A DNA stretch of 64,000 bases, from contig NZ_JELR01000001.1 of the NCBI RefSeq assembly GCF_000708675.1, positions 1,116,001 to 1,180,000 of the forward strand. The letters are read 5' to 3'. Below the pieces are notes generated by a model. That model searched no databases and was not told the origin of the DNA. It was given only the letters and a program-made list of their open reading frames with translations. Source of the DNA: Microbulbifer sp. HZ11. Lineage in GTDB: Bacteria; Pseudomonadota; Gammaproteobacteria; Pseudomonadales; Cellvibrionaceae. Made by a program: the position numbers and the translations under genes. How positions within the stretch are numbered: the first letter of the stretch is position 1; the number at the start of each line of letters is the position of its first letter. Shown here piece after piece: positions 6,726 to 16,891 of this stretch.

Positions 6726-8765
6726 ATGAGCAGCCAAGATCAGCGTTCTGTTTGCCACGCACAATTGGCGTGGCGCGATAACGGCCAACCGGTTTCCAGT
6801 GCCTTCGACGATATCTATTTTTCCACCGCCTCGGGACTGGAAGAAACCCGCCATGTTTTTCTCACGCAGAATTACTTGCGCGAGCGCTGGGCGGCACTAT
6901 CGGATGATGCTGTATTTACCATCGGCGAAACCGGCTTCGGTACCGGACTGAATTTTCTCGCAGCCTGGCAGCTTTGGAGAGATACCGCCCCCGCCTCCGC
7001 GCATCTGCACTTTGTCAGCGTGGAGAAGTACCCCCTGCACCCCCGGGATCTGGCGCGGGCACTGGCCATGTGGCCGGAACTGACACCGCTCAGCGCTCAT
7101 CTGATCGCCAATTACCCCGCCCAGCTCGCACCCGGTGCGCACCGCATTGTGTTCCCGGGCAATGTGCATTTGACCCTCGTCATTGGTGAGGCCAGCCGCG
7201 GGTTTGAGTCGCTGGCCCTGGAAGACGCTGACCGGGACCGACAGATGAACGCCTGGTTTCTGGATGGCTTTGCACCATCAAAGAATCCAGAGATGTGGAG
7301 CGAAGCGCTGTTCAAATCCATCGCGGTACTGAGTGCCGGGGGCGCGACATTTGCCACTTTCACCTGTGCCGGGATTGTGAAGCGCGGTTTAAAGTCCGTG
7401 GGCTTTGCGCTGGAAAAGGTGCCGGGGTTTGGACGCAAACGGGAAATGTTGCGGGGCCATTTTGCCACCGGAGACGAAGCCGGTGGCAAAGGTATCTATT
7501 CTGCCACTCCCTGGCACCTACCCCCCTCTCTGGCAGGCAAGCCAGAACGCATTGCCGTGATCGGTGCCGGCATCGCCGGCGCCACCACAGCACGAGCGCT
7601 GGCGGCAAGGGGTTTTCAGGTTACGGTTTTCGAAGAGGGCAGCAACCCGGGCAGCGGCGCCTCGGGAAACGATCAGGGTATTCTGTACGCAAAGCTCTCC
7701 CCCAAGCCCGGCCCCAACGGCGATTTCAATCTCCAGGCCCTGCAGTTTGCCCAGCGCTTCTATCCGAATACCTGCCCTCAGGCGGCACACTTTGACGGCC
7801 TGTTACAACTGGCACAAACGGAAAAAGAGCAGCAGTTACAGCAGCAGATTTGCCAGCAACTGGATTTGGACGGCAGCAGCCTGCTGGCACAACCGGTGAC
7901 CGCAGAGCAAGCCTCGGAACTCGCCGGCGTAGCGCTGGATTTCCCAGGGTTGTATTTTCCAAGGGCTGGATGGCTGCAACCCAAGCTGGTCTGCAGCAAC
8001 CTGTTACAGCATGACCGCATTCACGTCCGCTTCAATACCCGTGTCATCAAGGCTCAATTCCAGGCAGATCAATGGCAATTGCAGCTGGACAGCGAAAATC
8101 AGCCGCAGTGTTTTGATGCCCTGATTCTCTGTATCGCCAACGCTAATCGCCAGTTTCCGCAAAGTGCTCCCCTGCCCCTACAACCGATCCGCGGCCAGGT
8201 CTCTTTTGCGAAGGCAACACCCGCCACAGAAAAGTTGAAGATCGCTCTGTGTGGCGAAGGGTATATTGCGCCGACGACAATTGCGGAGGGCACACAACGG
8301 GCCGAATACCACAGCTTCGGCGCCACCTTCAAACTCAAGCAGACGGAAACGGACGTTCGCGAAGTGGAACACCGGGAAAATATGGAAACCCTCGGCACAC
8401 TACTTCCGGAATTTGAGAAAGCGTTTGACGGGCAGCCCCTGGAGGGTCGCGCAGCTCTGCGCGCTGCCACGCTGGATTACCTGCCGATGGCAGGGCCGGT
8501 GGCACAGTGGGATGCACTGGAAAGTACCTACTCTGCCCTCAGAAAAAATCGCAAGCAGCTGATTCCTGAGCGCACACCGTACCAACGCAACCTGTACGTG
8601 CTTACCGGGCTGGGTTCCCGGGGCTTTACCTATGCGCCGCTGGCGGCAGAGATACTGGCCGCATGGATCAATAATGAAGTGATGCCGGTATCGGTAGACC
8701 TGGTGAAGGCGCTGCACCCGATGCGTTTCGCGATTCGCGCTCTGGGTAAAAACAAGCCGATCTGA
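6726..8765 (+). CDS. mnmC: Bifunctional tRNA mnm5s2U34 biosynthesis protein MnmC
   Basis: MnmC completes mnm5(s2)U34 formation in tRNA. Its FAD domain removes the carboxymethyl group and its methyltransferase domain adds methyl from SAM. At 679 residues it is full length. The N-terminal methyltransferase covers about residues 1-245 (GETGFGTGLNFLAAW is the SAM loop, WFLDGFAPSKNPEMW the conserved second motif). The FAD domain begins near 275 with IAVIGAGIAGATTARAL and has the downstream GSGASGNDQG and LTGLGSRGFTYAPLAAE motifs. It is probably co-transcribed with trmL and fldB. The stop is 7 bases from the end of the convergent DUF502 gene. Confidence 0.96.
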   Translation: MSSQDQRSVCHAQLAWRDNGQPVSSAFDDIYFSTASGLEETRHVFLTQNYLRERWAALSDDAVFTIGETGFGTGLNFLAAWQLWRDTAPASAHLHFVSVEKYPLHPRDLARALAMWPELTPLSAHLIANYPAQLAPGAHRIVFPGNVHLTLVIGEASRGFESLALEDADRDRQMNAWFLDGFAPSKNPEMWSEALFKSIAVLSAGGATFATFTCAGIVKRGLKSVGFALEKVPGFGRKREMLRGHFATGDEAGGKGIYSATPWHLPPSLAGKPERIAVIGAGIAGATTARALAARGFQVTVFEEGSNPGSGASGNDQGILYAKLSPKPGPNGDFNLQALQFAQRFYPNTCPQAAHFDGLLQLAQTEKEQQLQQQICQQLDLDGSSLLAQPVTAEQASELAGVALDFPGLYFPRAGWLQPKLVCSNLLQHDRIHVRFNTRVIKAQFQADQWQLQLDSENQPQCFDALILCIANANRQFPQSAPLPLQPIRGQVSFAKATPATEKLKIALCGEGYIAPTTIAEGTQRAEYHSFGATFKLKQTETDVREVEHRENMETLGTLLPEFEKAFDGQPLEGRAALRAATLDYLPMAGPVAQWDALESTYSALRKNRKQLIPERTPYQRNLYVLTGLGSRGFTYAPLAAEILAAWINNEVMPVSVDLVKALHPMRFAIRALGKNKPI

Positions 8766-8771
8766 GGTTCC

Positions 8772-9401
8772 CTAGGCTTTCTCTTCCAGGGCCGGGGCAG
8801 CGAGCAGCTGGCCGCTTCCTGAACCACAGGCGACGATCGATTTCATGGCTGCTTCCACCGTCACATGGGGCAGGATGTCAACACACTCGGGGGGCAGGTG
8901 ATACACAAATCCCGATGTCGGCACCGGCGCGGTGGGTACATAGACGGTGAAGTGGCCATCGGCGTGGGTGGATGTCACGATTGCGGTTACCGACAAAGGG
9001 TTGTCCGCACCGTGAATCCGGGCCCGCGCCACCGGCCCCGACAGCACGCCCTCGGTACCTCCGCCACCAATAAACTGCAGCACCAGTTCCTTGATAGTGT
9101 TGTAACCGGGTGCCAATTTACCCAGCCAGTGATCCAGGTGACGGTGCACCCAGCGCCCCACACTGGTTTTCACTAACAGTCCAATGAGAAAGCAGAGCCC
9201 CAGAATCACCGCTATCACGATCAGGCGGGCAAAGTTATCCTTGAACTCTGTATGTGCCTGCATCCACTCCGTGGCCGGTGCCACCAATGCACTGATCTGC
9301 CCAAACAGCCACTGGAACAGCAGGAAAAAAATGGCGATTGGCAATACAACAGCCAGGCCACCTAACAGGGTCAGCGTAATAAATGTTTTAATTCTGGTCA
9401 T
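8772..9401 (-). CDS. DUF502 family inner-membrane protein
   Basis: A 209-residue protein of the DUF502/COG2928 family. Two transmembrane segments are visible, TLLGGLAVVLPIAIFFLLF near the N-terminus and LIVIAVILGLCFLIGLLV around residues 60-78. A soluble domain follows with the family motifs PGYNTIKE and TVYVPTAPVPTSGFV. The function is unknown. I choose the ATG at 9401 (MTRIKTFITL); an upstream in-frame extension to 9455 is unlikely because it is polar and basic. It is convergent with mnmC and divergent from the cyclotransferase gene. Confidence 0.88.
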   Translation of the reverse strand: MTRIKTFITLTLLGGLAVVLPIAIFFLLFQWLFGQISALVAPATEWMQAHTEFKDNFARLIVIAVILGLCFLIGLLVKTSVGRWVHRHLDHWLGKLAPGYNTIKELVLQFIGGGGTEGVLSGPVARARIHGADNPLSVTAIVTSTHADGHFTVYVPTAPVPTSGFVYHLPPECVDILPHVTVEAAMKSIVACGSGSGQLLAAPALEEKA

Positions 9402-9479
9402 CTTGGTTCTAATAGCTGCACGAATTGTTATGGAACGCCGGTACTCCACCGGCAATTACCGGGAAGTCCGAATCAGACC

Positions 9480-10283
9480 ATGAAAGCCGCCCTCACCGCT
9501 CTGCTCTTGCTCACACTGTGTGCTTCCGCTGCAGCCACCCCCTATCCTCGGCTGGTGGAGCATCAGCTACTCGAGAGCAAGTCACGCCCCGCGGACCACT
9601 TCACCCAGGGCCTGTATTTTGACGGCGAACGCTGGTTGGAAAGCAGCGGCCTCTACGGCCGATCCTGGCTCGCGGAGTATACCGATCCCGGCGGCAATCC
9701 CGTAAGGCGCAAATGGCTGGCAAGCGATCGTTTTGCCGAAGGCCTCGCGGTTTTCAATAATTACCTGTATCTGCTCACCTACCGTGCCGGTGAACTGCAG
9801 ATCTACGACCGCGCCAATTTTCAACTGGTACACCTGCTGCATTATTCTGGGGAAGGTTGGGGACTCACCAGCGACGGCGAGTCACTGATCATGAGCAACG
9901 GCAGCGACACACTCAGTTTCCGTACGCCCGATGGCTTCCGGGTGACCCGCCGGTTGAAAGTGACCGGCGGCGGGGAAGATTGGTCGCGACTCAACGAACT
10001 GGAGTACGCAAACGGATTGATCTGGGCGAATATCTGGCAGGACACCCGGATTATCGCTATCGACCCGGGCTCCGGGGAAGTTCAGGGATGGGTGGACCTG
10101 AAAGCGTTGCAGGATGACAGCGTGCCCGGGCGGCGGCATGTGGACGCCGTAGCCAATGGTATCGCATGGGATAGAGCGCGCAACGGGCTGTGGGTAACGG
10201 GAAAGTTGTGGCCCAAGCTTTATCTTATTCGCCCCGACGGGCTTGGATTTGACCGGGAAAGCCAGGACGCCCCCGAAAATTGA
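9480..10283 (+). CDS. Exported glutaminyl-peptide cyclotransferase (plant/bacterial type)
   Basis: A 267-residue protein with a Sec signal peptide (KAALTALLLLTLCASAAA). The mature part matches the beta-propeller glutamine cyclotransferase family, which forms N-terminal pyroglutamate. FTQGLYFDGERWLESSGLYG, EGWGLTSDGESLIMSNGSD and LNELEYANGLIWANIW are signature blocks. Natural substrates in bacteria are unknown. It is divergent from the DUF502 gene. Confidence 0.9.
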   Translation: MKAALTALLLLTLCASAAATPYPRLVEHQLLESKSRPADHFTQGLYFDGERWLESSGLYGRSWLAEYTDPGGNPVRRKWLASDRFAEGLAVFNNYLYLLTYRAGELQIYDRANFQLVHLLHYSGEGWGLTSDGESLIMSNGSDTLSFRTPDGFRVTRRLKVTGGGEDWSRLNELEYANGLIWANIWQDTRIIAIDPGSGEVQGWVDLKALQDDSVPGRRHVDAVANGIAWDRARNGLWVTGKLWPKLYLIRPDGLGFDRESQDAPEN

Positions 10284-10310
10284 AGGTAGATTATCCGCCC
10301 TCGGAATCCG

Positions 10311-10775
10311 TCAGTTCCGGTAGTAATCAATCACCGTCAGAAGTCCTCCGGGACGAAGCATCTCAAGGGCCGGGCCACGGACCTGCAGGCGGTATCCGCG
10401 CTGCCGGCGCTCCAGGGTCACACCATCCGCACCGCGACCGCCGTCGAACAGCATTGCGTGGTCACCATTGGCGGCACGCCACTGAACCCCTTCCACATTT
10501 CGCATCCCCGGCAATTCGATAGTCACCGCCTGCAGATCGCCGGGTAGCTCGCGCATTTCCATACGCGCAATGCCCGAAGACGTCGCGAGAGAGTAATTGA
10601 GCTGGTGTGCGGGGGCCGGCTTCCAGCCGAGATGGGTATCTGCCACTGCGGATTGGGCAAGACTGCGCGGATTGATCGGCTCCGGGGCCGAGCTTACGCA
10701 ACCGGCCAGGCCAATCAGTAAGGCAGTAACGCAAGTACAGGAAACTGTTTTAGACGTCGTTGTCGATGCGCGCAT
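10311..10775 (-). CDS. Hypothetical lipoprotein, 154 aa
   Basis: The ATG at 10775 is followed by a signal sequence ending in a lipobox (ALLIGLAGC, cysteine about residue 24), so the product should be a lipid-anchored protein. The mature part is short and mostly beta, ending LRPGGLLTVIDYYRN. I do not recognise a domain. The frame is open upstream to 10964 over the start of recQ, but the lipobox fixes the start. It is convergent with the cyclotransferase gene and divergent from recQ. Confidence 0.75.
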   Translation of the reverse strand: MRASTTTSKTVSCTCVTALLIGLAGCVSSAPEPINPRSLAQSAVADTHLGWKPAPAHQLNYSLATSSGIARMEMRELPGDLQAVTIELPGMRNVEGVQWRAANGDHAMLFDGGRGADGVTLERRQRGYRLQVRGPALEMLRPGGLLTVIDYYRN

Positions 10776-10939
10776 AGCATTATCCCTGTCTATGTCAGCG
10801 GTGCACGGATTATAGTTCAAGTTCGCATTAATTGAAGGATTCGCGCGCCATACTGGTGGCAGGGCGCGCCATTTTTTAGGGGTGCCCGGTGGCCGAAGCT
10901 GTTCGCCTCTGACAAGATTCAGGCGGTATACTGCCGCCC

Positions 10940-12793
10940 ATGAATGACACTGCCCCCCCTGCACCTCCCTCGCCTCGTTACATCTTGGAGCACACCTTCG
11001 GCTACACCGAGTTCCGCGGTGACCAACAAGCCATTATCGAAACCCTGGTGGATGGGCAGGATGCTCTGGTCCTGATGCCAACCGGCGGCGGAAAATCACT
11101 GTGTTACCAGATCCCCGCCCTGGCGCGCCCTGGCTGCGGGGTAGTGATCTCCCCCCTGATCGCCCTGATGCAAGACCAGGTCGAGGCACTTACTGCGGTG
11201 GGGGTAGCAGCGGCCTTCCTGAATTCATCCCTGGACTATCAGCAGGCGCAGGCTCTGGAAGCGCAACTGTTACGCGGCGAGCTGGACCTGCTCTATCTGG
11301 CGCCAGAACGCCTGCTGCAGCCGCGAACCCTGGATCTGCTGGGCCAGGCCCGCATTTCGTTATTCGCCATCGACGAAGCGCACTGCGTCAGCCAGTGGGG
11401 GCACGACTTTCGTGCCGACTACTTGCAGCTTTCCTGTCTGCATGAGCGTTTTCCCACCGTACCGCGGGTGGCGCTGACGGCCACTGCGGACCAGCGCACA
11501 CAAAAAGAGATTGCCCGGCGCCTGGACCTGGAAAACGCCCGCCATTTTGTCAGCAGTTTTGACCGACCAAATATCCAGTATCGAATCGCGGCCAAGAACA
11601 ACCCCAAGCGTCAACTGCTGCAGTTTCTCAATGAAGAGCATCAGGGCAACGCCGGGGTGATCTACTGCCTGTCTCGCAACAAGGTAGAAGCCACTGCGAG
11701 CTGGCTGCAACAACAGGGTTTTAACGCGCTGCCCTATCATGCGGGCCTCTCCGCCGAGGTGCGGGCGGATCACCAGCGCCGCTTTCTGCGTGAGGAGGGC
11801 GTCATCGTGGTCGCCACGATCGCCTTTGGAATGGGTATCGACAAGCCGGATGTCCGCTTTGTCGCTCACCTGGACCTTCCCAAAAGTATCGAGGCTTACT
11901 ATCAGGAAACCGGCCGAGCTGGCCGCGATGGGGAGCCGGCATCGGCACTGCTGCTTTACGGTCTCGAAGACGTGGTAAAACTGAGCCAGATGGCGAGCAC
12001 CTCGGAAGGCAGTGAAGAACACAAGCGCCAGGAGCGTCAGCGACTGGATGCCATGCTGGGTCTGTGCGAAATCACCAGCTGCCGGCGCCGCGCCCTGTTG
12101 CGGTACTTCAATGAGGCACTATCGGAGGATTGCGGCAATTGCGATACCTGCCTGACGCCGCCCGTCACCTGGGATGCCAGCGAAGCGACCCGCAAGCTGA
12201 TGTCATGTATTTACCGCACTGGTCAACGTTTCGGCGCGGCCCATGTGATTGATGTACTACGGGGTGCCGATACAGAAAAAATTCGACAGTTTCATCACAA
12301 TCAGGTTTCCACTTACGGTATCGGCGCCGACCTCAGTGCCAATGAGTGGCGCGCAGTGGCGCGACAACTGGTTGTACGCGGCTACCTTCGGGTCAATCCA
12401 GAGGCGTTCAATGCCCTGCAACTCACCGAGCTATGCCGCCCGGTACTGCGCGGAGAAGAATCTGTGCAACTTCGCACCCTGCCCAAAGCCGCCAAGCACT
12501 CCGGTGCTCCGGAGCGCGGCCGCGCGCGCGCGGCGGTGGAAATCTCGCAAGAGGATCAACCTCTGTGGGATGCCCTGCGCGACCTGCGTAAATCCATCGC
12601 CGAGGAGCTGGGTGTACCACCTTACGTGGTATTCCACGATGCCACCCTGCGGGAGATGCTTAGCGCCCGGCCGCGCAATGCGCAGGAAATGCTCGCGGTT
12701 TCCGGCATTGGCGACAGCAAACTGGCGCGATTCGGTGACCCCTTTCTCAAGCTGTTGTCAGAATTTGATACGGTCACCGAAGCTGACACTTAA
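10940..12793 (+). CDS. recQ: ATP-dependent DNA helicase RecQ
   Basis: A full-length RecQ of 617 residues, acting in recombination repair and the RecF pathway. Visible are the N-terminal motif 0 ([14 protein letters not shown]), Walker A ([12 protein letters not shown], about residue 50), DEAH ([16 protein letters not shown]), motif VI ([10 protein letters not shown]), the zinc-binding cysteines (CRRR..CGNCDTC, residues 375-400), the RQC winged helix and a C-terminal HRDC domain ([20 protein letters not shown]). It appears monocistronic. Confidence 0.98.
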   Translation: MNDTAPPAPPSPRYILEHTFGYTEFRGDQQAIIETLVDGQDALVLMPTGGGKSLCYQIPALARPGCGVVISPLIALMQDQVEALTAVGVAAAFLNSSLDYQQAQALEAQLLRGELDLLYLAPERLLQPRTLDLLGQARISLFAIDEAHCVSQWGHDFRADYLQLSCLHERFPTVPRVALTATADQRTQKEIARRLDLENARHFVSSFDRPNIQYRIAAKNNPKRQLLQFLNEEHQGNAGVIYCLSRNKVEATASWLQQQGFNALPYHAGLSAEVRADHQRRFLREEGVIVVATIAFGMGIDKPDVRFVAHLDLPKSIEAYYQETGRAGRDGEPASALLLYGLEDVVKLSQMASTSEGSEEHKRQERQRLDAMLGLCEITSCRRRALLRYFNEALSEDCGNCDTCLTPPVTWDASEATRKLMSCIYRTGQRFGAAHVIDVLRGADTEKIRQFHHNQVSTYGIGADLSANEWRAVARQLVVRGYLRVNPEAFNALQLTELCRPVLRGEESVQLRTLPKAAKHSGAPERGRARAAVEISQEDQPLWDALRDLRKSIAEELGVPPYVVFHDATLREMLSARPRNAQEMLAVSGIGDSKLARFGDPFLKLLSEFDTVTEADT

Positions 12794-12894
12794 TAACCTG
12801 TCCGTGTGCGGGCATATCGGGAATGATTTGCGGCCAAGCTGAATAACAACCAATAAAGGGTCCCGAGGGATCGCTGTTGAGGTGTCGACTCGAA

Positions 12895-14247
12895 ATGAAA
12901 AAAATAATTCTGAGCCTCCTTGTCGTCATCGCGGCTTTAATTCTTGCACTCGCGCTTCTAGCGCCCCGGCTACTGGGGTTTTCCATAGCCGAGCTGGGTA
13001 ATGCCGTGCGGGTTTCTACCGGCATGGGGGCAAAGCTCGCCTGTTCCGGGCGCTATCTCTCCGGCTTTGACCACACGCGCAACCTCAATGACCTGGCATC
13101 CTATTCTCCAGCAAACCGGTTACTGGACCTGCATTACGACGATCAGGCTGGGCGGGTTACCGCGACCCTGATGGGAATGGGCGAAACCAGTGCGACCTTT
13201 CGCCCCGGTCTCGGCTGCACACTGGATATCGGCGATACGAGCGCACTGGACGGGGTGACGGTAGCTTCGGTAGTTGCGTCCCAGGCACCCTGGCCCCACG
13301 GAAACTCCGCCCCCGATATCATCCCTTCACTGCAGGAGACGCTGGACGACATTCTCCGGCAGGACAACAGCGCAGGGCTCAATACCCGCGCCCTGGTTGT
13401 GATACAGGATGGAAAGCTGGTTGCAGAATCCTACGGTGAAAAGATTACCCCACAGACACCACTGCTCGGTTGGTCCATGGGTAAGAGCCTTACAGCGATA
13501 CTGGTTGCCCGGTCGCAGGCCGTGCAGCCGGAGATAGACATATCCTCGCCGTTGTTCCCACATTGGCAGGACGAACGCCGCCGGATAAGCCTGGAAAACC
13601 TGCTACAGATGACTTCCGGGCTGGCTTTCGATGAAACCTACGCTCCCGGCAGCGATGCCACTAAAATGCTGTTCGGCGCCCACAGTGCATCGGATATTGC
13701 CATGCAAAGCCCGCTGGCACACCCACCGGGGGAGTATTTTTCCTATTCATCCGGCACTACCAATCTTCTTGCTCGCTGGGTATATGACCAGCTGGGCGCG
13801 CGTCCCCAGACAAATGTGGATTTCTTTCAGCAACAGATTCTCACCCCCCTGGCCATGAGCAACACCACCTTTGAGGTGGATGCCAGTGGCGTATTTGTGG
13901 GGAGTTCCTACATTTATGCCTCCGCCCGAGACTGGGCGCGCCTTGGTTTACTGATGCTGAATGGTGGAGACTGGAACGACGCTCCTCTGCTGCCCGAGGG
14001 CTGGGTCTCTGCGGCCAGCCAGCCCAATACCAGCACAAACGAACCACGCTATGGGTACCAGTTCTGGTTGAATGGCGGAGGTGAAACCCTGCGATTCCCA
14101 GAACTGCCCGAAGACAGCTACTTCATGCTGGGCAACCGCGAGCAGGCGGTAATGATTTCACCGTCCACCAGAACCGTGGTGGTTCGCCTCGGCTGGACCC
14201 GTGGCGACTACCCTACCGGCAAGAACTTCGCGCGACTGCTGCCCTGA
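12895..14247 (+). CDS. Serine hydrolase of the beta-lactamase (class C-like) family
   Basis: A 450-residue protein starting at MKKIILSLLVVIAALILAL, a signal peptide or membrane anchor, so the enzyme should act in the periplasm. The nucleophile motif SxxK is in GWSMGKSLTAIL (about residue 200), and FSYSSGTTNLLARW supplies the tyrosine of the second motif. Relatives include esterases and 6-aminohexanoate-oligomer hydrolases rather than true beta-lactamases, so the substrate is unknown. An alternative ATG at 12877 adds six residues. Confidence 0.82.
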   Translation: MKKIILSLLVVIAALILALALLAPRLLGFSIAELGNAVRVSTGMGAKLACSGRYLSGFDHTRNLNDLASYSPANRLLDLHYDDQAGRVTATLMGMGETSATFRPGLGCTLDIGDTSALDGVTVASVVASQAPWPHGNSAPDIIPSLQETLDDILRQDNSAGLNTRALVVIQDGKLVAESYGEKITPQTPLLGWSMGKSLTAILVARSQAVQPEIDISSPLFPHWQDERRRISLENLLQMTSGLAFDETYAPGSDATKMLFGAHSASDIAMQSPLAHPPGEYFSYSSGTTNLLARWVYDQLGARPQTNVDFFQQQILTPLAMSNTTFEVDASGVFVGSSYIYASARDWARLGLLMLNGGDWNDAPLLPEGWVSAASQPNTSTNEPRYGYQFWLNGGGETLRFPELPEDSYFMLGNREQAVMISPSTRTVVVRLGWTRGDYPTGKNFARLLP

Positions 14248-14483
14248 GTAAATACCCGTCGCGCAATATCCCATGAATACCACGGCACCGCCGGCGCCAG
14301 CCCCTGCCAGCCCCAGAAAGAACCCCGGTGTCCGCGCTGCTCATCCCCCAACCACACGCAGACCCGGTTTAGCGCTGCAAGCGACGGCCAATGTCGTTAC
14401 AATCGGCCCCCAAATTTCAGCGCCGCAAACGCCCCCGGTCGCGCAGCCGGGTGAACGGCCATTCAGTAACATCAAGGAAACCC

Positions 14484-15473
14484 ATGATTCTTGCCTCGCT
14501 CGCCATTATTGCCGGATTTCTGCTGCTGATGTGGAGTGCCGATCGATTCGTCGATGGTGCTGCCGCCACTGCCAAGCACGCGGGAATGCCGCCACTGCTG
14601 ATCGGCATGGTGATTGTGGGCTTTGGTACCTCAGCACCAGAAATGGTGGTATCTGCAATGGCGGCGCTGGACGGCAGCCCGGGCCTGGCACTGGGCAATG
14701 CCTACGGCTCCAATATTGCCAATACCGGTTTGATCCTCGGTGCCACAGCGCTGTTTATTCCGCTTACCGTCAACAGCAAAATCATCCACAAGGAACTGCC
14801 CCTGCTGTTGATCATTACCTGTCTTACCGCGGCATTCTTCTGGAATGGGACCCTGAGCCGAGCCGAGGGGCTGATACTGCTGGCAGGCTTTTTCGGCGTG
14901 ATTGGCTGGTCGATTTATTCCGCAATCAAGGGAAAAGGCGACCTGATCGAAAGTGGCATGCAAGACAATCTGGAAGAGCACGACATGCCGCTGGGCAAGG
15001 CGATCTTCTGGGTGATAGCGGGCCTGATCCTGCTGATCATCAGCTCCCGCATGCTGGTATGGGGGGCCGTGACAATCGCACATCAGCTGGGCGTCAGTGA
15101 CCTGATCATCGGACTGACGATTGTTGCACTGGGGACCTCATTGCCGGAACTGGCGGCAACGCTGGTTGCGGCAAAAAAGGGGCAACACGATATTGCCATT
15201 GGCAACGTGGTGGGCTCCAACATGTTTAACCTGTTGGCAGTGGTGGGCATTGCCGGAACCATTGCCCCCATGCCCGATGTGCCCCATGAACTTATCACCC
15301 GCGACTGGCCGATGGTGATGGGGCTGACCATCGCACTGTTTGTGTTTGGCTACGGGTTCGGCAAACGACAGGGGCGTATCAATCGGTTCGAGGGCGGCGC
15401 CCTGCTGACGGCCTATGTTGCCTACACCGCCTACCTGATCTATGAAATCACCAGTACCGCAGCGGCAACCTGA
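14484..15473 (+). CDS. Calcium/sodium (CaCA) antiporter, YrbG family
   Basis: A 329-residue integral membrane exchanger with about ten transmembrane segments in two inverted halves. Each half carries the ion-binding alpha repeat: GFGTSAPEMVVSAMAAL (near residue 45) and ALGTSLPELAATLVAA (near residue 215), with matching GNAYGSNIANTG and GNVVGSNMFNLLAV. The start at 14484 has AAGGAA upstream; the open frame back to 14391 is basic and non-membrane, so it is excluded. Confidence 0.93.
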   Translation: MILASLAIIAGFLLLMWSADRFVDGAAATAKHAGMPPLLIGMVIVGFGTSAPEMVVSAMAALDGSPGLALGNAYGSNIANTGLILGATALFIPLTVNSKIIHKELPLLLIITCLTAAFFWNGTLSRAEGLILLAGFFGVIGWSIYSAIKGKGDLIESGMQDNLEEHDMPLGKAIFWVIAGLILLIISSRMLVWGAVTIAHQLGVSDLIIGLTIVALGTSLPELAATLVAAKKGQHDIAIGNVVGSNMFNLLAVVGIAGTIAPMPDVPHELITRDWPMVMGLTIALFVFGYGFGKRQGRINRFEGGALLTAYVAYTAYLIYEITSTAAAT

Positions 15474-15488
15474 CGTGATTGAATCACG

Positions 15489-15812
15489 CTAGCGGCGTTC
15501 AAGGCGCCGCACCCGTGCGCGGAGCTGTTCAATCTCATCCAACAGCTCCAATGCCAATGCCGCGCCCGCGTGATTTACCCCAAGATCCCGCTCCAGCCGG
15601 TACACCCGGCGCACCCGGCGGACACAGATACCACTAAATCGCAAGCCTGTACCTTCCTCCCGCGCATCAATAACCCCCTGCTCGACCATCGCCAGCACCT
15701 GCTCTGCACTCAGGTTGCAGGCGCGACACAGCTCTCGCAGAGTAAGTATGCTGTGCTCATCCAGCACTTCCGCAAGAATGTCTTCTGACTGATTACCCGA
15801 TGGCATGGTCAT
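15489..15812 (-). CDS. cbpM: Chaperone modulatory protein CbpM
   Basis: A 107-residue MerR-like helical protein that inhibits the J-domain of Cbp[28 protein letters not shown] is the helix-turn-helix-like part and the tail [21 protein letters not shown] a short coiled coil. Its ATG overlaps the cbpA stop codon (ATGA), and a GAGGAGGT site lies just upstream. This is the usual cbpA-cbpM order. Confidence 0.9.
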   Translation of the reverse strand: MTMPSGNQSEDILAEVLDEHSILTLRELCRACNLSAEQVLAMVEQGVIDAREEGTGLRFSGICVRRVRRVYRLERDLGVNHAGAALALELLDEIEQLRARVRRLERR

Positions 15813-16786
15813 GCACCTCCTCGGCTATCTGAACGGCGGGGATCAAACTGGAAATGATCGCGAAACTGACGATAGGCCTCGCACTCTTCCTCACTGTGGG
15901 CGGGCGGCGTGACGATATCCAGAACCACGAATAAATCTCCCGGTTCTTTCGCCGGGAGGCCCTTGCCCTTCAGGCGCAATTTACTGCCACTTTTACTATT
16001 TGGCGGCACGGTAAGATTGAGCGCCCCGTCCGGTGTCGTCACAGGTACTTTTGCGCCTAACGCTGCCTCCCAGGGAGCCACCGGCAGTTCCATATACACT
16101 GTTTTACCCTCCACACTAAATCGGGAGTGGGGGTTGAAAACAATTTCGAGATAAAGATCGCCGGCTTTACCATTGCCAATACCCGGCTGCCCCTGACCCG
16201 CAAGGCGCATTTGCTGACCTTCGGTAACCCCCTTGGGAATGGTGACGTTAAGCATGCGCTCTTTTACCACCGGGCGGCCGTCCGCACCCAACTCAGAGTG
16301 CTTGAGCGTAATCTGCCGCTTGCTGCCCCGATAGCTATCTTCGATATCAATGGCGATACGCGCGTGAGTATTTTCTCCCTGGGCATGGAATGCCTGACCT
16401 CCCCGGCTGAATCCGCCCCCCTGAAAACCACTTTGCCGAAAGCCGCCCCGCCCAAACAGGCTCTCAAAAAAGTCGCTGAAGGCTTCCGGGTCCGCTTCGG
16501 TATAGCCTCCCCCGCGAAACTCAAATCCCTGATCCCAGTCAGGCGGCGGATTAAAATCTTCACCGCTATTCCAGTTTTTTCCGAGTTGGTCGTATGCGGC
16601 ACGCTTTTCCGGGTCTTTCAACACTTCGTAGGCTTCATTCACTTCCTTGAAGCGATCTTCCGCATCATCCTCTTTACTCACATCCGGATGGAATTTACGC
16701 GCCAGCTTGCGATAGGACTTTTTGATTTCATCCTGTGATGCTGTGCGCTCTACACCCAGAATTTGATAGTAGTCGCGATACTCCAT
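15809..16786 (-). CDS. cbpA: Curved-DNA-binding co-chaperone CbpA
   Basis: A 325-residue DnaJ-like co-chaperone. The J domain (residues 5-70) has the HPD motif in [13 protein letters not shown] Gly/Phe-rich linker follows ([20 protein letters not shown]), then the C-terminal substrate-binding repeats without the DnaJ zinc finger, which is typical of CbpA. It is co-translated with its modulator cbpM. Confidence 0.94.
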   Translation of the reverse strand: MEYRDYYQILGVERTASQDEIKKSYRKLARKFHPDVSKEDDAEDRFKEVNEAYEVLKDPEKRAAYDQLGKNWNSGEDFNPPPDWDQGFEFRGGGYTEADPEAFSDFFESLFGRGGFRQSGFQGGGFSRGGQAFHAQGENTHARIAIDIEDSYRGSKRQITLKHSELGADGRPVVKERMLNVTIPKGVTEGQQMRLAGQGQPGIGNGKAGDLYLEIVFNPHSRFSVEGKTVYMELPVAPWEAALGAKVPVTTPDGALNLTVPPNSKSGSKLRLKGKGLPAKEPGDLFVVLDIVTPPAHSEEECEAYRQFRDHFQFDPRRSDSRGGA

Positions 16787-16821
16787 GGACGATTGCCATT
16801 TCTCGATGATGATCGATGAAT

Positions 16822-16850
16822 GAAAAAAGGCACCCGAAGGTGCCCTTTTC
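16822..16850 (-). terminator. Terminator of the OmpW-family gene
   Basis: Stem GGCACC/GGTGCC, extended by an A/T flank, followed on the minus strand by six Ts. It lies about 45 bases past the stop at 16892. The flanks are A-rich and T-rich, so it may work in both directions. Confidence 0.78.
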
Positions 16851-16891
16851 CGTTCTTCCTTGAACGCTACTCGCTAAATCACAATAAGTGA

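Noticed and set aside
14273-15100. A 275-codon frame overlapping the Ca2+/Na+ exchanger
   Set aside because: The exchanger frame carries both alpha repeats and the ribosome-binding site; this frame is Pro/Arg-rich and has no motif.
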